Below are positions 1 to 11,463 of a DNA stretch of 64,000 bases, in pieces. This DNA comes from Jackrogersella multiformis (lineage: Eukaryota; Ascomycota; Sordariomycetes; Xylariales; Hypoxylaceae). The position numbers and the translations under genes were made by a program. Where the stretch lies: the NCBI GenBank assembly GCA_902806575.1, contig CADCXD010000001.1, forward strand, positions 4,898,001 through 4,962,000. The letters are read 5' to 3'. Positions within the stretch are counted from its first letter, which is position 1, and each line of letters starts with the position of its first letter. The notes under the pieces are model-generated. The model saw only the letters and a list, made by a program, of their open reading frames with translations. It was not told where the DNA came from and searched no databases.

Positions 1-1072
1 TCGCGTAGGCACATCCATCTGTTCGCTTGGCATTACCCCAGATATACCAGTGATCGACAATCTCGTCAACGCAAACCCCATGGAGTCCAGCCTGCATCCT
101 GCAGGACCTGGCCTATGAGAAGCCGAACGCCTTCCTCGGGTCATGTATGCCACACCCAGCACGCCCGATTTTCCATCTCCTGGAGCCCAGCGAAGGGCCA
201 AAAAAGGGCAGGAGGCAGATTCGAATCGTCACGAGCGCTGCAGGGGAGACTACGGCAACGAAAGCCGCTCTCCCGATAGGTCCAGTCGCATTTTCCTCAG
301 CACCGGGTATCGCTGAGTCACGAAACCAGGACAGTCACAAGCGCGGAAGGCGCCGAAGATCCCTTCCCGCATAGCAGGAACATTGAAAAGCAAACTTCCA
401 CAAGGTAAATGCTTCGCCATGTAAGAGACCGGCAAAGCAATCCTTCGCTACCTATAACCCACTGTAGGTACACATCCGCGCCGCCAGACGAGACGCCACT
501 GCACTCGATATTCCCATAAGTATTAGCGACACCATGGACAATCCAGTACGAACCTTCGTAGTCAGCTTGAAGGACATTAGGACACAGAGAAATTGTAATA
601 ATAAGTACCTAAGGTAAGTTAACGATAATACCGAGGAAAACATGGAACGTAGTGGTTAAAGCCCCTACCTCATGATCATTACATATAGGGCAAATTACGA
701 GCAGGTCATAGATCGTAATATAAATCCCAGCCAGGGCACTCACTACCTTCGCATATATGCGTATCCACTTACAACATCCCTCCAGCTCTAATTAATTAAT
801 TGACGAGTGAATGAACCACGGGTAAATCAACCCGAAATAACTTCCATCGCTCCAACCAATAGTAATGGATCCTCGTTAGCAAAATGCAATATGATATATT
901 CTGCTGGGACTATCTATTCCAGCACCTGCGTAAAGACCTTGGCAGCCCAGGCCCATGCATCCTCAGTAGGTAGACATATATACGTTCAATGGTCCGTATA
1001 TAATATTTCGACATCCCTCTCAAATAGCTACCCACGATCTATATAGAGTATAGACCGTACGGCAATTTCAAT
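1..1072. other. gene-poor left edge, no supported gene
   Basis: No reading frame here could be assigned. Short frames on the + strand (about 1-400) and - strand (250-643) are broken by stops. The - strand frame at 452-643 has one hydrophobic stretch (VRTGLS...LMGISSAVAS) that faintly recalls the last helix of PTH11-type fungal receptors, but without other helices this is only a possible relic. A gene whose body lies left of the window cannot be excluded. Confidence 0.4.
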
Positions 1073-3588
1073 TTAGCAGTTAAGCGTGACCTTGCAGTCC
1101 AGGACGGCGCTCTGGCCGCCCTCGACAGCCTTGATAGCGTCCTTGATGGTGCGTTCCAGGTCCTCCACCTTATCCACCTTCGCAGCGAACAGATCGCCCC
1201 CGGAGGCCGCCTTGGCGATGCCTGCGTAGTCCGGCACGGGATCGAACGAGATGTTGATCTCCTCGTTGGTCGCCGTGGAGCCCAGACCGTTGGGGTGCAC
1301 GAGAAGCATAGATTTCCGAGGAGCGTTCCAGCCTGTTTTCTTGATTAGATATACTTTTCTTTTATCATATACTCCCCAGCTCATGTGGAGGAAGACTGAC
1401 CTTTGTTGTTTAATACAATGGTTAAAACTGGGATATTGTAACGCTTGGAGATCCAGTAGACGCTGCCGGGAACCGAGAACAGGAACGTGCCGTCGCCAAC
1501 AATCTGCACAACGAACTTACCCTTGCCGCCATTTTCGACGTTCGTTGCCAACTTGATGCCTAGTGCGCCTCCACCAGACCATCCCAACCCACCTCCACCG
1601 CAATTGATCCACGAGCCCGGGATTTCTGGCTGCAGATTGTCATGCACAAACCCAGTATTTGTAACCGCTTCAATGGCCCAAATCGTATCTTGTGGACATA
1701 ACGACCGGAGGGTCTTGCAGAGATGTCCCGTGCCGAAGGTACCGTCCTCGGCTGGGGTTGTCTTGGATGCGATGGTATCTAGGCGTTCCTTGTACGATGC
1801 TTGAAGGGCGTCCCATTTCTTGGTAACGACTGCGGCTTCGAGCTTCGAGGTTTGACTTTTAGCCTCGGAAGTGATCTGCTCGACAGATGCCAGCGCGTCC
1901 GCACGATACCGGTGTTGAGCTGGTACGTAGAAGAGTGGCATAAGCTGCTTTAGCGGGTCAACATCTATATGGAAGACCTTAATCCCGTCCTTCGGCTTGT
2001 TTAGCGTCGGGATCCAGGGGACGTCGCAGTCTAATATGACGATCGCGTCCGACTTTTCTATTATAGGATCGATGCCAAATCGAAGGCCGAGCCAGCCAGG
2101 GTGAGATGCTGGAAAACACATATCGCTACCACCGGTATCAAGCACACGCAGTCCCTTCACGGTATTAGCTAGTTCCACAAGAGCGGCCGGTATTTTCTTA
2201 TTTCGACCCGAGTATCCGGTGATAAGCAAGGGGTTTTCGGCCCCTAGTAACGCTTCGGCAATCTCTTTCGAAGCTTTCGGTGTCAATCCACCCAGCTCAA
2301 CCGGATCCCAGACGCCCTGGTCGAGCGAGTACGGGTTTATCTCCTCCTCCATCACCTCTCTAGCCCCAACTAGGTACACCGGTCCCTGGGGGTCACTCGT
2401 TGCGAATTGCAAGGCTCGGTTGACCATCTGCTTGACGTTCTTCCCCGTCTTAATTTCTCCGGTGTACCTACAGTACTGGCCAACGATCTGCGTCTGGTCA
2501 GGCACGTTCTGAATCCAATGAATGTACTCGGTCCGCGAGCCTCGCATCTCTCCCTCGAGCGTGAATGGACTCAACCCTGCAAAGACGAGGATTGGAGCAC
2601 GTCCGGTACTCGCGTTATGGACTGCAGCTCCTAGACCCTGAGTGCCAACATCAACATGGACAATGACACACTGTGGCTTGCCCGTCAATCGTGCATAACC
2701 GTCAGCCATTGACATCGCTACCATCTATTTCCGCATTGTTAGCTCAAATCACCGTGATTAGTGCGGCGGATGCAAGCTGGTCCATTGCCGGAGCGGCTCT
2801 ACATTTGCTGACGAACGAACCTCATTAGGACATGTGATAATACGTGGGAATTTTCCTTTCCTCTCTCTCTGCCCCTGTACCATGGCCTCGATAATACTAG
2901 GATGGTCTGAGCCTAGGTTGACGAAGCAGTGGGTAACACCGGCCTCCCATAGTGCCTCGAAAAAGGCGGACGACGCCGTGTACATGGTGGGCTTTGAGGT
3001 AGAGAGCGCGCGAAGTTGCTGGCGTCTAGATGTGTCTAGTGCAACTGACTGCTGCTGCCGAATATCTGTGAGGGTTGATCCCGACTTTAATGAAGACTCT
3101 GTATGAGCTCCGGTATTGATTCTTGTGCTATATGGCCTGACAAGAAATGCTGGTACTCTTGAAGCATTCGTCGCGGGAATCACACTCTTATACAGACGAG
3201 AACTGTGGTGATAGGGATTATTAATAGTTAATTGAGGACGAAGGAAAAGCTGATTGGTTGCTCCTCCATGGCAAGTCAGCCTGTTGCCGAGGGCACCCCC
3301 TCCGTTCCGATGGCATGCGCGACTGAGAGGTGCGGTTTCGGTCCACGAAGACGGGTTTGATAAGGGGCCCTTCTTTCCAATCTTAGTCCCGGCAAGTCGA
3401 GGTCTTCGCTTATTTGGTGGAAGATCATCTACCCGGTATTGCCGGTATGGGGATGATAGAGGGAACGATGGAAAATGTGGAGAGGAGAGACCAGGTGGGG
3501 TGATTGCCATTGACCTAAGCGGGGTCGGGGACAGGGGTATAGGCTTGGCCTTGGGGAAGTGTTTCCCGAGTCCTCCTCTTCTTAGCAT
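1073..3588 (-). CDS. thiamine-diphosphate-dependent enzyme, IlvB/acetolactate synthase-like superfamily
   Basis: Three exons on the minus strand: 3588-2821, 2724-1401 and 1332-1073. Both introns (96 and 68 nt) are GT-AG and restore the frame. The product is 783 aa from the farthest ATG, or 582 aa from the ATG at 2985, where family similarity begins (MYTASSAFFEALWEAG). The catalytic glutamate of the PYR domain is the last codon of exon 1 (TCPNE, then MVAMSMADGYARLTG). The PP domain has the ThDP/Mg motif GDGT followed about 25 residues later by NN, split by intron 2. Family members perform decarboxylation or carboligation of 2-keto acids or 2-hydroxyacyl-CoA; the substrate cannot be read from sequence. 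The first about 200 residues are Pro/Ser/Arg-rich and contain RPYS and RALSTS, which look like mitochondrial presequence cleavage sites. So either the protein is mitochondrial with a long leader, or the start is 2985. It has no cofactor-partner gene next to it. Confidence 0.85.
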
Positions 3589-6150
3589 TTTTTGGAGACA
3601 CCAGAGTCACGTATCCCTCTTAGAAGTGCGGGGAAGACGTTGACCGGGAGGGCGTAACAAGAATAAGACTTAACAAACTATAATTTATTACTCCCCAAGT
3701 TAGTTATATGAATGTTAGGTACCTAGGTGAGGAGAGATGATATAAATAACAAAAGAGGACACAATTAACACGTACAAGTATTTAGCAACTTGTAAAGCTC
3801 TGAACGATACCTCAATGATGACAATAGGGCTGAATTGACCAATTCAAATTTGTTAAACACCTGGGCAAGCTCTAACCCTTACCGAGGAATTGACCACAGA
3901 TAAGGCCCTAAAGATCTTACCAACGTTCTTCGTTCTTTAGTTAGAGTTACAAAGCTTAGATTGGTCTTTGTAGTAAGGACTTAAGTTGAGAATGTAAAGA
4001 GAACCGTATGATCAAGGTTTATAAATGGGTTGAGATGTGCCTTATATAAAAAATAGATATATAGGTACCTAGGTAGACAGAACCCTTGCTTCAAGGTGAA
4101 GGAGGTCAGAGTTAAAATAATGAGAGAGCCTCACTTGACTATATATAAAAGCTATGAAAAATAAAGCATTGTCAAACCTCGAATGGTTTAAATCGCTTAG
4201 TCTCACTCCGGAGCTACTACTTTATTGGTTAAACGTGTGCCTATACCGTGGACACATGCAGTTTTGGGTTATAAGGATGCAGAGATGGGTCTTTTGTCTA
4301 CCAAGTGGTACTTGTCCTACCTCGCCTATGTTATAAACGGGTATAAGTCTAAGATGTCGTGAAGATAAAGAGTAATATAATATCGGGTTCTGAGACTTCA
4401 TAGCCGCTAGTTCCACACCTAGATATATGTTGCAAGACGACTTACTATACACTGTGATGTTACGGATTAGGTGCCTATATACAGATCTGTACTTAGGTAG
4501 GAAATACGAATCTTGTGTAACTCTTGTTCAACATCTAAATGATGCAGGTACTTACCAGGTATGGATGGATGCGATACTGTTATAACTACCTAGGTAGGTA
4601 GTGTAAGCAGTAGCAACCTAATGTCTCGCTTATTATCGGCAACCCAATACCTAAGACATAATTACATAATATTAAGTCTTTGTTTGGATAACCAATAAAA
4701 CTGAAGGCCTAAGATCTAATCGAATTACATAAGCACTGCTCTAATGGATAAGACGACTCTCCACTTTCTACAGTGGTACAATGTCTTTTTCCTCTTAAAT
4801 ATCTACAAAGTAGTACAGTAAATGACTATTTCTAAGACATCGTTAACTTCGACGCGGCTCTGCTACCCATTGTTTTCGTCTCCGCTAACATCATCTCTAC
4901 CAAGATTCTTGTTACACACATGCAACTTACTATAGTACCGCCAGCAAATTAACGGTTAATTACAGGGCATCGCTCTCTGTGGTAACAACATAACGTTAGC
5001 ATTTACACCTTTATTTTCCTCATATTATTTATATGATCACCTTCCTTTTAACGAAGTCGAGAATCCTTCTATGAATAAGATGAATTGGGGTAAGGAGGTT
5101 GTATTCGACCCCGGCCCGTCTCGTCGATTTGCTAATACCCCTGGATGGGTGCACGTTACCTTCAGTGAGGTCATCTCATAGCGCGACGAATCGGAGGTAA
5201 TAAACTCAACCCCGGAATTCACAGGTGACAGCTACAGGCTTTAATTGGCCTAGATGCCGCCACGGATCGAGACCAAGTTCTACTACACTACACCTACACT
5301 AGGTACACTACACTAGTGTAGGCATGGTTATTTCCATGCAACGGAAATGGTACGATCTTGCTGAAGAGTATGACCGCGTACACCAAGCCACACACCATCG
5401 CCATCGTTTAAAGTCATTTACTGAGACTTTTCAATTCTGAGGGTATCCTTCTGTCTCTTATTGACGATGCAGCAGATAATCCTTAATGATTTCCATCTGC
5501 AATGTATCGTCTGACGAACCCATGTGGCTTTTCGAGTTTTTACACCTACACAGGTACATAAATCAGAAGTCTAGGCAAAATGGATATTCGCCACATTGTA
5601 CACGACTGCTCCTCCAATTGCCCTGTTTCCTTCATTAGACGCTGGGCGGCCTCATGACGGGATTGGTCCATCTGTTGTAATAGGGACCAAGGAAGCTGAG
5701 GGTGACCTCATTAAAAAATGGTTCCCCATACAAGACAGGCGTGCCTGCGGATCAGCAATTAAAAGGACGAACTGGCCGAGGGGGCGACCCATGTCCCCAT
5801 TCCCATGCATCCCTATTGGGCAAGTAACATCTGGCGTGGTAATAATCCTGGAAACAATCATGCTACGCAAGGTACCTTAGGTAGGTAATGCCAATATTAA
5901 AACCATATTGTTTGCGACTTCTTGGGAGTCGACAGAACACGCCTCTCGTCATAGTCAAACGGGAGTCAGGTTTCCCATAACCTTCCGCGACAAACATCAT
6001 TACTTAAGTTTCTCATTGAGTACTAAGTTTGGTAATCTTCAAAGTACCCATATCCCTTTTCTGAGATATTAGGCGAAGCTTCGCAACCTAAAGTACCGAT
6101 CAACCTACTAACCCACCGACCTAATATCCATCCTGAATACCAGGAGCATT
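3589..6150. other. intergenic, no gene recognised
   Basis: AT-rich stretch between the divergently transcribed ThDP enzyme and FAD oxidase genes. It carries copies of the TACCTAGGTA palindrome (near 3720, 4067 and 4588) and a 10-bp-arm inverted repeat at 5293-5322. Small frames at 4154-4336, 5037-5222 and 5596-5880 have no recognisable features. The promoters of both flanking genes must lie here. Confidence 0.5.
5293..5322. repeat. short perfect inverted repeat
   Basis: CCTACACTAG at 5293-5302 and its exact reverse complement CTAGTGTAGG at 5313-5322 are separated by 10 nt. It is embedded in a longer CTACACTA-rich stretch. Function unknown. Confidence 0.7.
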
Positions 6151-7798
6151 ATGGGGCAAACGCCGAGTACTCCGCTGTCCGACTGCCTGAATGCTGTCTG
6201 TAATGGTCGCGATAATTGTGTCTCATACCCTGATAATCCACTGTACCAGCTTTCTTGGGTTAACCGATATAATCTCGATTATCCGGTGGAGCCTGTCGCC
6301 GTGACAAGGCCGGGTAGTGCTCAGGATGTATCGGATTTCATCAAATGCGCCGTCGCGAGCAACATCAAAGTCCAACCAAAGTCGGGTGGTCATTCTTATG
6401 CGTAAGCGCGTCGCGATTGATGTCTACTAGATAACCCTAAGGCTTACTAATGTCGAGATAGAAACTATGGTACGCGCAAATATCAAAAGGTTTATGAATC
6501 GCGAAGGATGAACTAATGCGCAAGCAATAGGTCTCGGCGGAGAAGATGGCGAGCTTGTCATCGATCTCGTGAATCTCCAGGGCTTCACCATGGACACCAA
6601 TACGTGGCAAGCTACGATTGGCGGAGGCACTAAGCTCTCTGACGTAACGAGCAGGCTTCACGACAATGGTAAACGAGCTATCGCTCACGGAACATGTCCT
6701 GGTGTTGGTATTGGCGGCCATGCGACCATCGTAAGTCTAATCGTCTCTGCACGCGGAAGAATATATGCTGACAGTGTCGTCACAAGGGTGGACTCGGCCC
6801 CTCATCTCGCATGTGGGGATCATGTCTCGATCACGTTGTCGAAGTAGAAGTAGTGACTGCGGATGGCACTATCCAACGGGCTAGTGAAACTGAAAATAAT
6901 GATCTTTTCTTCGTAAGCTCGTTGTGATTCTTCCTCTTAAACTTAAGACACTTACATATAATAGGCATTGAAGGGTGCGGGCGCAGGTTTTGGCGTCATC
7001 ACCGAGTTCGTTATGAAGACGCATCCCGAACCCGGTGATGTCGTGCAGTACTCGTTCTCGCTAACTTTAGGCTCACACGCGGACCTGATTCCCGTTTTTC
7101 AGCAGTGGCAGGATCTTATCTCTGACCCCGACCTCGATCGACGATTTGGCACCGAGTTTGTTATGCATGAACTCGGTGTCATCATCACTGCCACGTTCTA
7201 CGGAACTGAAGATGAGTGGAAAGCTACTGGAATCCCGGAAAGGATTCCCACTGGAAAAGTCTCCGTGGTCGTAGACGACTGGCTAGCTGTCCTCGCCCAG
7301 CAAGCTCAAGACGCCGCTCTATATCTTTCTGATATCCGCAGTGCCTTTATAGCTAGGAGCTTAGCTTTCAAGGCTGACGAGATGCTCTCCTCAGATACGA
7401 TCACTAAGGTGATGAATTATATTGATGATGCGGACCGCGGAACGCTTCTCTGGTTCTTGATATTCGATGCTAGTGGCGGCGCCATCAGCGATATTCCGAT
7501 GAACGCTACTGCGTATTCCCATCGGGACAAGATCATGTTCTGTCAGGGGTACGGTATAGGTATTCCGACCTTGACTAGCAATACCAAGGACTTTATAAGC
7601 GGCATCATCAATACGATCCAAGGCGATACCGTGCAGACTTTGACAACATATCCTGGTTACGTCGACCCGTATTTAACAGATCCCCAGGTGTCATACTGGG
7701 GCCCGAACCTTGACGCCCTAGGGCAGGTCAAGTCGAAATGGGATCCTAATGATCTGTTTCACAACCCTCAGAGCGTCCAGCCCGGCGAAACTGTGTAG
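6151..7798 (+). CDS. FAD-linked oxidoreductase, berberine-bridge/glucooligosaccharide oxidase family
   Basis: Five exons (6151-6401, 6462-6469, 6531-6730, 6787-6912, 6965-7798) give a 472-aa protein. Exon 2 is only 8 nt (AAACTATG); it completes SGGHSYANYG and is needed to keep the frame. The N-terminal FAD-binding PCMH-type domain has SGGHSY with His81 and GTCPGVGIGGH with Cys142, the two residues that bind FAD bicovalently in glucooligosaccharide oxidase-type enzymes. The C-terminal BBE motif is KWDPNDLFHNPQSV. Such enzymes oxidise sugars or other alcohols, or close rings in secondary metabolism, with O2 as acceptor; the substrate here is unknown. There is no signal peptide, unusual for an extracellular carbohydrate oxidase. 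The protein starts MGQTPST, which fits an N-myristoylation signal. No pathway genes flank it except the ThDP enzyme upstream. Confidence 0.92.
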
Positions 7799-10700
7799 GG
7801 TTCAGAAGGAGCGGAGAGGTTTTGGCATTGATACCCCTTTTCCCTGTTGATAATTCGATAATATTTATCTAGCATTAATTTGTCATTTTATTACTAATTC
7901 TCGGTTGCTTGTTTACTATATTTTGAGATTTGCTTAAACTTATTTACGAAATGTCCACGATGTGGTGTCTCTTGGTGTCGCCTTTGGAATGAAAATTTTG
8001 TTATAAGCAGACCCCTTGACAGGTTGGGCAGAAATCCGTCAGGGGGGATGCCTTGATTATTAAGGATACTAAAAATATCACCCACTGTATTTTCTTTGAT
8101 ATTTTTCAACGACTACCTAGGTATATTTCCGGCGACTCCGTTGACACTACCTAGGTACCGCTAATCTCATTGGCAACTCTTGGCACCTATATCTTGTCCA
8201 CTACATAGCAACCTAACAAAATAAGCTTCGGTGACTCGAGTGAGCTACATACGAAAGTTCACTGAGATACGGAACAGGCAGGATGTTATTCAGAGCTCAT
8301 TTCTAAAGGGACAAAATTGACGGACCTGGGTTTCAATTAGGTTTATCGAGTACCCTTCATACCCCATCAACCATCTTCACTAAAAGCTATTAACTGCCTA
8401 CCTAGGTATGTAGGTAGGTGACGCGCGTTACGTTGTTACTTGGCGAGCTTGTCTGCGTCTCTTTTGTTGGATTTCTGAGGGCGAAAATATTCCGGCTATC
8501 CTATCCGCATGGCATTGGCATATTTCCTTTGCTGCACTGTGTTCGGCCGTGACTAGCGGCAAGAGTAACTACATAGCATAGCCACTCTACTAAACAGGAA
8601 AACAGTGATGTCCGGCATTACTCCTAGTAGTGTGCATTCGACTGTTTCCTCTAATTTACCTACCCAGTGCTCATCTGGCAAGTAGCTCGACCTTGAAGGG
8701 GGTATATCTATTAGCTTTCTAGCTGACCCACCTGGGTAGGTACTTGGATATATGCCCAGAGTGCTGTTTATGAAGGCCTCACGAATAGGAGTGCGTGAAC
8801 TGGGACGGTTAGGTGTATATAGAACATGATTGATGAACTTCGGTGCAGTCTCTCGACACCGACAAAGACATGGTGGGACGTGCCAAGCTGATGCTTTATG
8901 TACTAGCCGGTCTACCGTTCCGGAGTGCTCTGTTGTTTTAACAACCTATTATCTGGTCTTGAGGACGATGATCACGATAGAGGACGATGCTGTAGCTATC
9001 CAATGAGTGCATTCGTTGATGGTTTAAACGCCTACCATAGGAGTACGTACCTAGTTCTTGACGGTAGGTATTGATACTGTTTATGAGATATCTAATGAAC
9101 GTGAAAATCAATCAAACCGGGACGCTACCGGTACTAGACGAGTCGGAGGTTAACAACTCATCTAAGGTAGGTATCCGGGAGGTTACCCGCTATCCAATAG
9201 GTTTGGGTTACCTTTTGGCATAGCTAGCAACGGGTGATGACTCATCGCCATGACGATAAAATTTTATTAATTACCTACCTAGGTACCTAATAATGAGTGT
9301 TGAATATTTAGATGCCAGGTAGGTAGTTAGATGTGTTCCACAAGCATGATAAAGGTGAAAATAGAACCATTATATAGGCCGTGCATTATGAGAATTTTAG
9401 CGATGATATTTCCATCTGACCAATAGCGAGGCCATAGCGTGTAGTGCATCAATATCGGTTCCTTATATACGTGACCTAAGCGCTGGGTCTTTGTTAGAGC
9501 AATGTCGCTGTCGCCCTTGTAAAAGGTTTTTTTAAATGGATCCTATTTTCGACCCCTATAATATTGATTAATACTCGACCAATAAACAAAAAAGAAATTT
9601 GTCGTCCACTTCCTCTTTTCCACCGTGCCTACCTCTCCACTGAACAAGAATTTACTGACGTAGTTTGCCAAGAAAAAAAATCGTTATTGGCGTAATATAT
9701 CGCTGGATTTTAGGTGAGTTTATCAGATCAGACACTAAGAGTTGCAGGAGGAGCATAAAGATGGAAAACAAAAAGGGAAGAGACGAAGAGGTTTCTTTTT
9801 TCCAACCTTTTTAAATCCCAAAGTCCCAAAGTGTCGACAAACAATCTCCGACGTCTATTTTTATTCCGGGTGGTGAAAATACATGTTTCTCATCTGTATC
9901 TTATTACTTGGCCAACTTGGCACGGCAGATTGTGGTGATCTTATAGCATAAGGGATCTTTGGTATTAGGTAGGCATTGCCCAATATGGCTACCCGGGCGG
10001 GCAAACTTCGTCTGAGCCCTACACTCTTATCTCATCCATGAATGTCATCCTTGCATCGAGTTTCGAGTCTTATATAGGACCCGCAGCTTTGGGTCCGGCA
10101 CAGGGGGTTGCATATCCTAGTGCCTACTTAGACACACTAGGCAGGGACCGAGGGCAAAATTCTTCAACAAATGCCAAGTATCACGAACTACAATATTTTG
10201 GAAGTATTTTCGTACAGTTTAAGAAACAAATGCAAATATCTTCATAGTTGAGTAGCCTTTAGGAAAGAGGAACATGCTGCCTCGGTTATTAGTAGACGAG
10301 TATGACGTCTAGTTAGTATGCAAGACTGTGGAAAAGCTGTTATAAGTTTAAAAGAATAACTTATAATGGCCTGTTGTAGATCCCCATGTGTCCTTCCCGT
10401 TAATATATCATATTCTTATAGAAAGAGGCTGAAATTTCGGAGCCGTTCTTCCAGAATAAATACAGGTGTCTATCTGAAGTAAGAATTTGTCAGCTCGGCA
10501 GAAGGAGACGTTAGAGTAAGCTCAACAATTTCACGATGCAAAGGTGTTCTCGGGTATCTGCAGGCCAAGACATGCCTAGAGCACGCAATTGAACGCTACG
10601 ATGACTGTTATCGAACAAACATACAGATGCTTCATCAGATGCGTCAGCTAGCAAAGATGGGCGGATTTGCCAAGATATATATCCTCTCACCTCATCAGAA

Positions 10701-11038
10701 ACGGCCAAGACTATAGACCCGAGAATAATGCCGCAGAGATAAGGTTGGTGGTCGGCGGCGGAGAAGCCGTGCTGACTGTGGATGCTATCACGAGAATCTC
10801 AACGCCTAGCCGCGACCATCCTCGTGAAAGCGAGTGCGACCGACGATGACAAGAGCGCTCAGCACATCTCGTTTCTGGAGCAGCAGTTTATTTGGTTTGC
10901 AGGAGGGAAGGGACCCACGACGTTGGTGTCAGTAGATGGTGATAAAATGCGACGTCAACTATTAAGCACTGAATACCGTCAACCCCCGGATCTAATCGGC
11001 CTTGAGCTGCCACTGAGATCTGCGACGGCTGCAGCACT
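7799..11038. other. intergenic, no gene recognised
   Basis: Mostly AT-rich and stop-dense, with many TACCTAGGTA/TAGGTAGG copies (near 8114, 8146, 8398, 9273, 9316). Between about 10640 and 11038 short frames on + (10667-10849, 10782-11075) look faintly coding, for example a frame containing RLVVGGGEAVLTVDA, but they shift frame and I recognise no domain. They may be decayed coding sequence linked to the SnoaL-like relic downstream. Confidence 0.45.
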
Positions 11039-11463
11039 TTCCGCAACCGAGTTAGATGAGAGGTACAGGACCTGAGGACGTAAATAGGCTATGTCAACGC
11101 GCAAAGAATGGAGACCGATCTGCGCAAGTTCTGTCACCCCCGTGTGGTCCACAACACCAAAACTTTGACGATAGACTCCTGATACAGGAAGCGTTCACGG
11201 CAATCCCAGATATTACTTTTGCCCTTCACACCGTAATCGCGGACGAGCACACCCTGCGAGTCGCCGCGCGAATAGAATTCACAGTCACGCCGGTGGAGAC
11301 GCTCGCGGGCGCGAAGCCCAACGGCCGCGGCGTCAGTTTCTGCGAGCATGTCACCTACCGCTTCGAGGAGGGTAAGATAGCTAGAATATGGAGCATCGTG
11401 GACTGGGAGTCGTACCGCCGGCAAATTTCGGAGCAGCAGAAAAAAGAATTGGCGGTGCAGTAA
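11039..11463 (+). pseudogene. SnoaL-like (NTF2-fold) ester cyclase/hydrolase gene, frame-shifted relic
   Basis: The family signature runs through the segment but jumps between frames. ELDERYRT lies in one frame (ending with TGA at 11073-11075) and VNRL in a second (from 11080). NAQRMETDLRKFCHPRVVHN continues in a third (from 11096, ending with a TGA at about 11174). LIQEAFTAIPDITF through to the stop at 11461-11463 returns to the second frame. The C-terminal part has the typical RVAARIEF, GVSFCEHVTYRFEEGKIARIW and DWESYRRQI. Read as one chain it resembles the about 140-aa fungal SnoaL-like proteins whose relatives act in polyketide and other pathways. The frame changes cannot be explained by introns of plausible length, and no ATG starts the first segment. 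An open frame from 11056 (135 aa) survives, so a truncated protein could still be made. Family match is from recalled motifs. Confidence 0.7.

Noticed and set aside
452..643. Possible PTH11-like receptor relic on the minus strand
   Set aside because: Only one helix-like segment with weak resemblance; not enough to call a gene.
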